Assembly (NCBI GenBank): GCA_030740135.1
Contig: JASLXW010000263.1
Location: forward strand, 1-5,960
Length of the DNA: 5,960 bases
Origin: Nitrospinota bacterium
GTDB lineage: Bacteria > UBA8248 > JACPRG01
Direction of reading: 5' to 3'
Below, piece by piece: positions 4,250 through 5,960 of the stretch. The translations under genes were made by a program, and so were the position numbers. The stretch's first letter is position 1; each line of letters opens with the position of its first letter. The notes under the pieces were generated by a model. It made no database searches and was not told where the DNA came from. It was given only the letters and a program-made list of their open reading frames with translations.

Positions 4250-5960
4250 GGGAATTCTCTTTGATATTTACGTGACCGGACAAGAAGCGCGGTTGTGGAT
4301 TCTCACGGAAGACGGCGCTGAGCTATTTCATCATACGTATCATCCCAAGGTCTACCTTGAGGGCAAGCGGAATATTCTCACGCAATTGGTTTCCCGTTTG
4401 GAAAAGCAGCGCCTTATCCTTGGAAAGAGGTGGACGGAGAAAATCGAGTTCTGGTCCGCTGATCCCATCAAGGTCCTGGAGCTTGAGGTGACCGGCGCGC
4501 CCCACTACGAAAAGCTTTCCGAAATTCTTCCATGCTACGATGGGCCTTTGCGCATCTATAACGCCGACCTTCCCCTGGCTCAGACGTACCTCTATGAGAC
4601 CGGATTGTTTCCGTGCGGCCATGTGCATGTGGAAACAGAAGGACAGGAGATTCAAAAAATCGAGACTACGGAATCAGCATGGCAGGACCTCCAACTCCCG
4701 GCGCTTAGGACAATCACGCTTGAGCCTTTGCATGAGTCTCCGAACCGCTTTCCGGGCCTCAGAATTTCTTGGGAAGAGAAAGATTATGAAATCGATCCTG
4801 AAGGACCGGAAGCGCTGGTCACGGAATTGAACAACGTCATCGAGCGGGCGGACCCTGATCTACTCCTCACGTCTCAGGGAGACACGTTGCTTTTTCCATG
4901 GCTGTTGCGAGCCGAGGCCCTGGCAAAGGTTCGGCTCAACCTGGATCGGGACGCGGAAGCTCCGAGGCGCTCGCCAAGAACAAAGGGCAGGTCTTATTTC
5001 ACCTACGGCCGCATCCTTTATTCTCCTCCACGCTATCCTCTTTTCGGCCGATGGCACATCGACAAAGATGCTTCCTTTATGTATCGGGAAGCGGGTCTGG
5101 ACGGAATCGTTGAACTTTCGCGCTTGGCAAAGATTCCCGTTCAGACAACCGCAAGAACTTCCCCGGGCACAGCCATCTCATCGATGCAGCTGGATGAGGC
5201 CTTTCGGCAAAACATCCTGGTTCCGTGGCGGAAAGGCGAGCCCGAGGCCTTCAAAACACCGTGGAAGCTCTTCATCGCGGACAAAGGCGGTTTAACTTAT
5301 TCACCCGAAGTGGGCGCGTTTGAGAACGTTGCGGAAATTGATTTCGCATCCATGTATCCCGCAATCATGGTCGCGCACAACATCTCTCCCGAAACTATAC
5401 TGTGTTCGTGCTGCGAGAAAGATGGTGAAAAAGTTCCTGAATCCGGCTACCACATCTGCAAGCGAAGGCACGGGCTGGTTCCAAAGGTTCTGGCGCCAAT
5501 CCTTGACAGAAGGGAGGCATTTAAACGGCGGAAGAAACTGGCAAGCAATGATCGGGATAGAATTCACTTTGACAAACGTCAGACGGCATTGAAGTGGATC
5601 CTTGTCACGTGTTTCGGATATTTGGGTTATAAAAACGCACGCTTTGGGAGAATCGAAGCGCATGAAGCCGTAACCGCATTCGGCAGAGAGAAGCTTCTGC
5701 GCGCAAAAGAAATTGCGGAAACACGAGGTTACCGCATACTCCACGCCCTCACCGACTCGTTATGGATTCATCAAGGAGACATCGCGGAGGAGGCGCTCTG
5801 TGAGTCTATCGATAAGATTGTTGAAACGACCCGAATCCCAATGGCATTAGAGGGCGTCTACAGATGGTTGCACTTCCTGCCGTCAAAGCGGAGGCCCTCC
5901 GTCGGGACACCGGCGCGATTCTTCGGTGTCTTGAAGAACGGAAATTTGAAAGCTCGCGGA
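4236..5960 (+). CDS. Family B DNA polymerase, PolB2/Dpo2-like (3' end outside window)
   Basis: 575 residues are visible without a stop. The ATG at 4236 is the first possible start, since an in-frame TGA sits at 4227-4229. Layout: N-terminal domain about 1-150, exonuclease-like domain about 155-300, then palm and fingers. Motif A is DFASMYPAIM (369-378) with catalytic D369. Motif B is KWILVTCFGYLGY (453-465): K453 is kept, but the usual Asn is V457 and the usual Tyr is F460. Motif C is ALTDSLW (504-510): catalytic D507 is kept, but the first Asp of DTD is L505. ExoI DxE reads T161-L-E163, ExoII Asp is L219, ExoIII Asp is G287, so proofreading is probably lost. YREAGLDGIVELSRL, SPGTAISSMQ, GRIEAHEAVTAFGRE and TDSLW match archaeal PolB2 and bacterial relatives. 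Crenarchaeal Dpo2 is induced by DNA damage. C390, C392, C393 and C408 may bind a metal. The thumb is largely outside the window. I infer lesion bypass, not replication. Confidence 0.92.
   Translation, partial: MRETEGILFDIYVTGQEARLWILTEDGAELFHHTYHPKVYLEGKRNILTQLVSRLEKQRLILGKRWTEKIEFWSADPIKVLELEVTGAPHYEKLSEILPCYDGPLRIYNADLPLAQTYLYETGLFPCGHVHVETEGQEIQKIETTESAWQDLQLPALRTITLEPLHESPNRFPGLRISWEEKDYEIDPEGPEALVTELNNVIERADPDLLLTSQGDTLLFPWLLRAEALAKVRLNLDRDAEAPRRSPRTKGRSYFTYGRILYSPPRYPLFGRWHIDKDASFMYREAGLDGIVELSRLAKIPVQTTARTSPGTAISSMQLDEAFRQNILVPWRKGEPEAFKTPWKLFIADKGGLTYSPEVGAFENVAEIDFASMYPAIMVAHNISPETILCSCCEKDGEKVPESGYHICKRRHGLVPKVLAPILDRREAFKRRKKLASNDRDRIHFDKRQTALKWILVTCFGYLGYKNARFGRIEAHEAVTAFGREKLLRAKEIAETRGYRILHALTDSLWIHQGDIAEEALCESIDKIVETTRIPMALEGVYRWLHFLPSKRRPSVGTPARFFGVLKNGNLKARG

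Noticed and set aside
5301..5744. Minus-strand open frame opposite the polymerase
   Set aside because: It overlaps polymerase motifs A and B, which are strongly conserved on the plus strand, and has no RBS or domain.

Overview
The window looks like bacterial chromosome. Genes are tightly packed, three starts have clear GGAGG-type ribosome binding sites (RBS), and all genes lie on the plus strand. The left half is very GC-rich (hand count of 1801-1860: 46/60). The right half is much less so (4321-4380: 26/60; 5041-5100: 31/60). The taxon cannot be fixed from this window; a GC-rich environmental bacterium fits.

Left half (1-2966), ordinary metabolic and envelope genes: (i) a possible C-terminal tail of an upstream gene (3-68); (ii) a maleylpyruvate-isomerase-like, DinB-fold protein (185-1011) whose reading frame breaks near 800; (iii) an intact amidase-signature enzyme, closest by motif to the AMI1 indole-acetamide hydrolase type (1094-2278); (iv) a membrane-anchored DUF218/YdcF-like protein (2337-2966).

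Junction (2967-3264), a gene-free stretch of about 300 bases: base composition changes here. It holds a C-run tract whose minus strand has G-quadruplex potential. It also holds several short inverted repeats, two of which sit on a good sigma-70-type promoter (TTGACA - 17 - TATTTT).

Right half (3265-5960), the most interesting part: a tightly coupled three-gene operon. It encodes (a) a RadA/RecA-like protein that has lost Walker A, the catalytic Glu and Walker B; (b) a 105-residue protein with a C-terminal coiled coil; (c) a family B DNA polymerase of the PolB2/Dpo2 type, cut by the window end after the palm. The polymerase keeps both metal-binding Asp residues of motifs A and C. Its exonuclease motifs are degraded and motifs B and C are atypical. 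Inactive RecA-like protein plus small partner plus proofreading-deficient polymerase resembles, in layout only, the ImuA-ImuB-DnaE2 mutagenesis cassette. I infer a DNA-damage-tolerance (translesion) module, probably acquired by transfer and controlled at the promoter by a repressor that binds palindromic sites.
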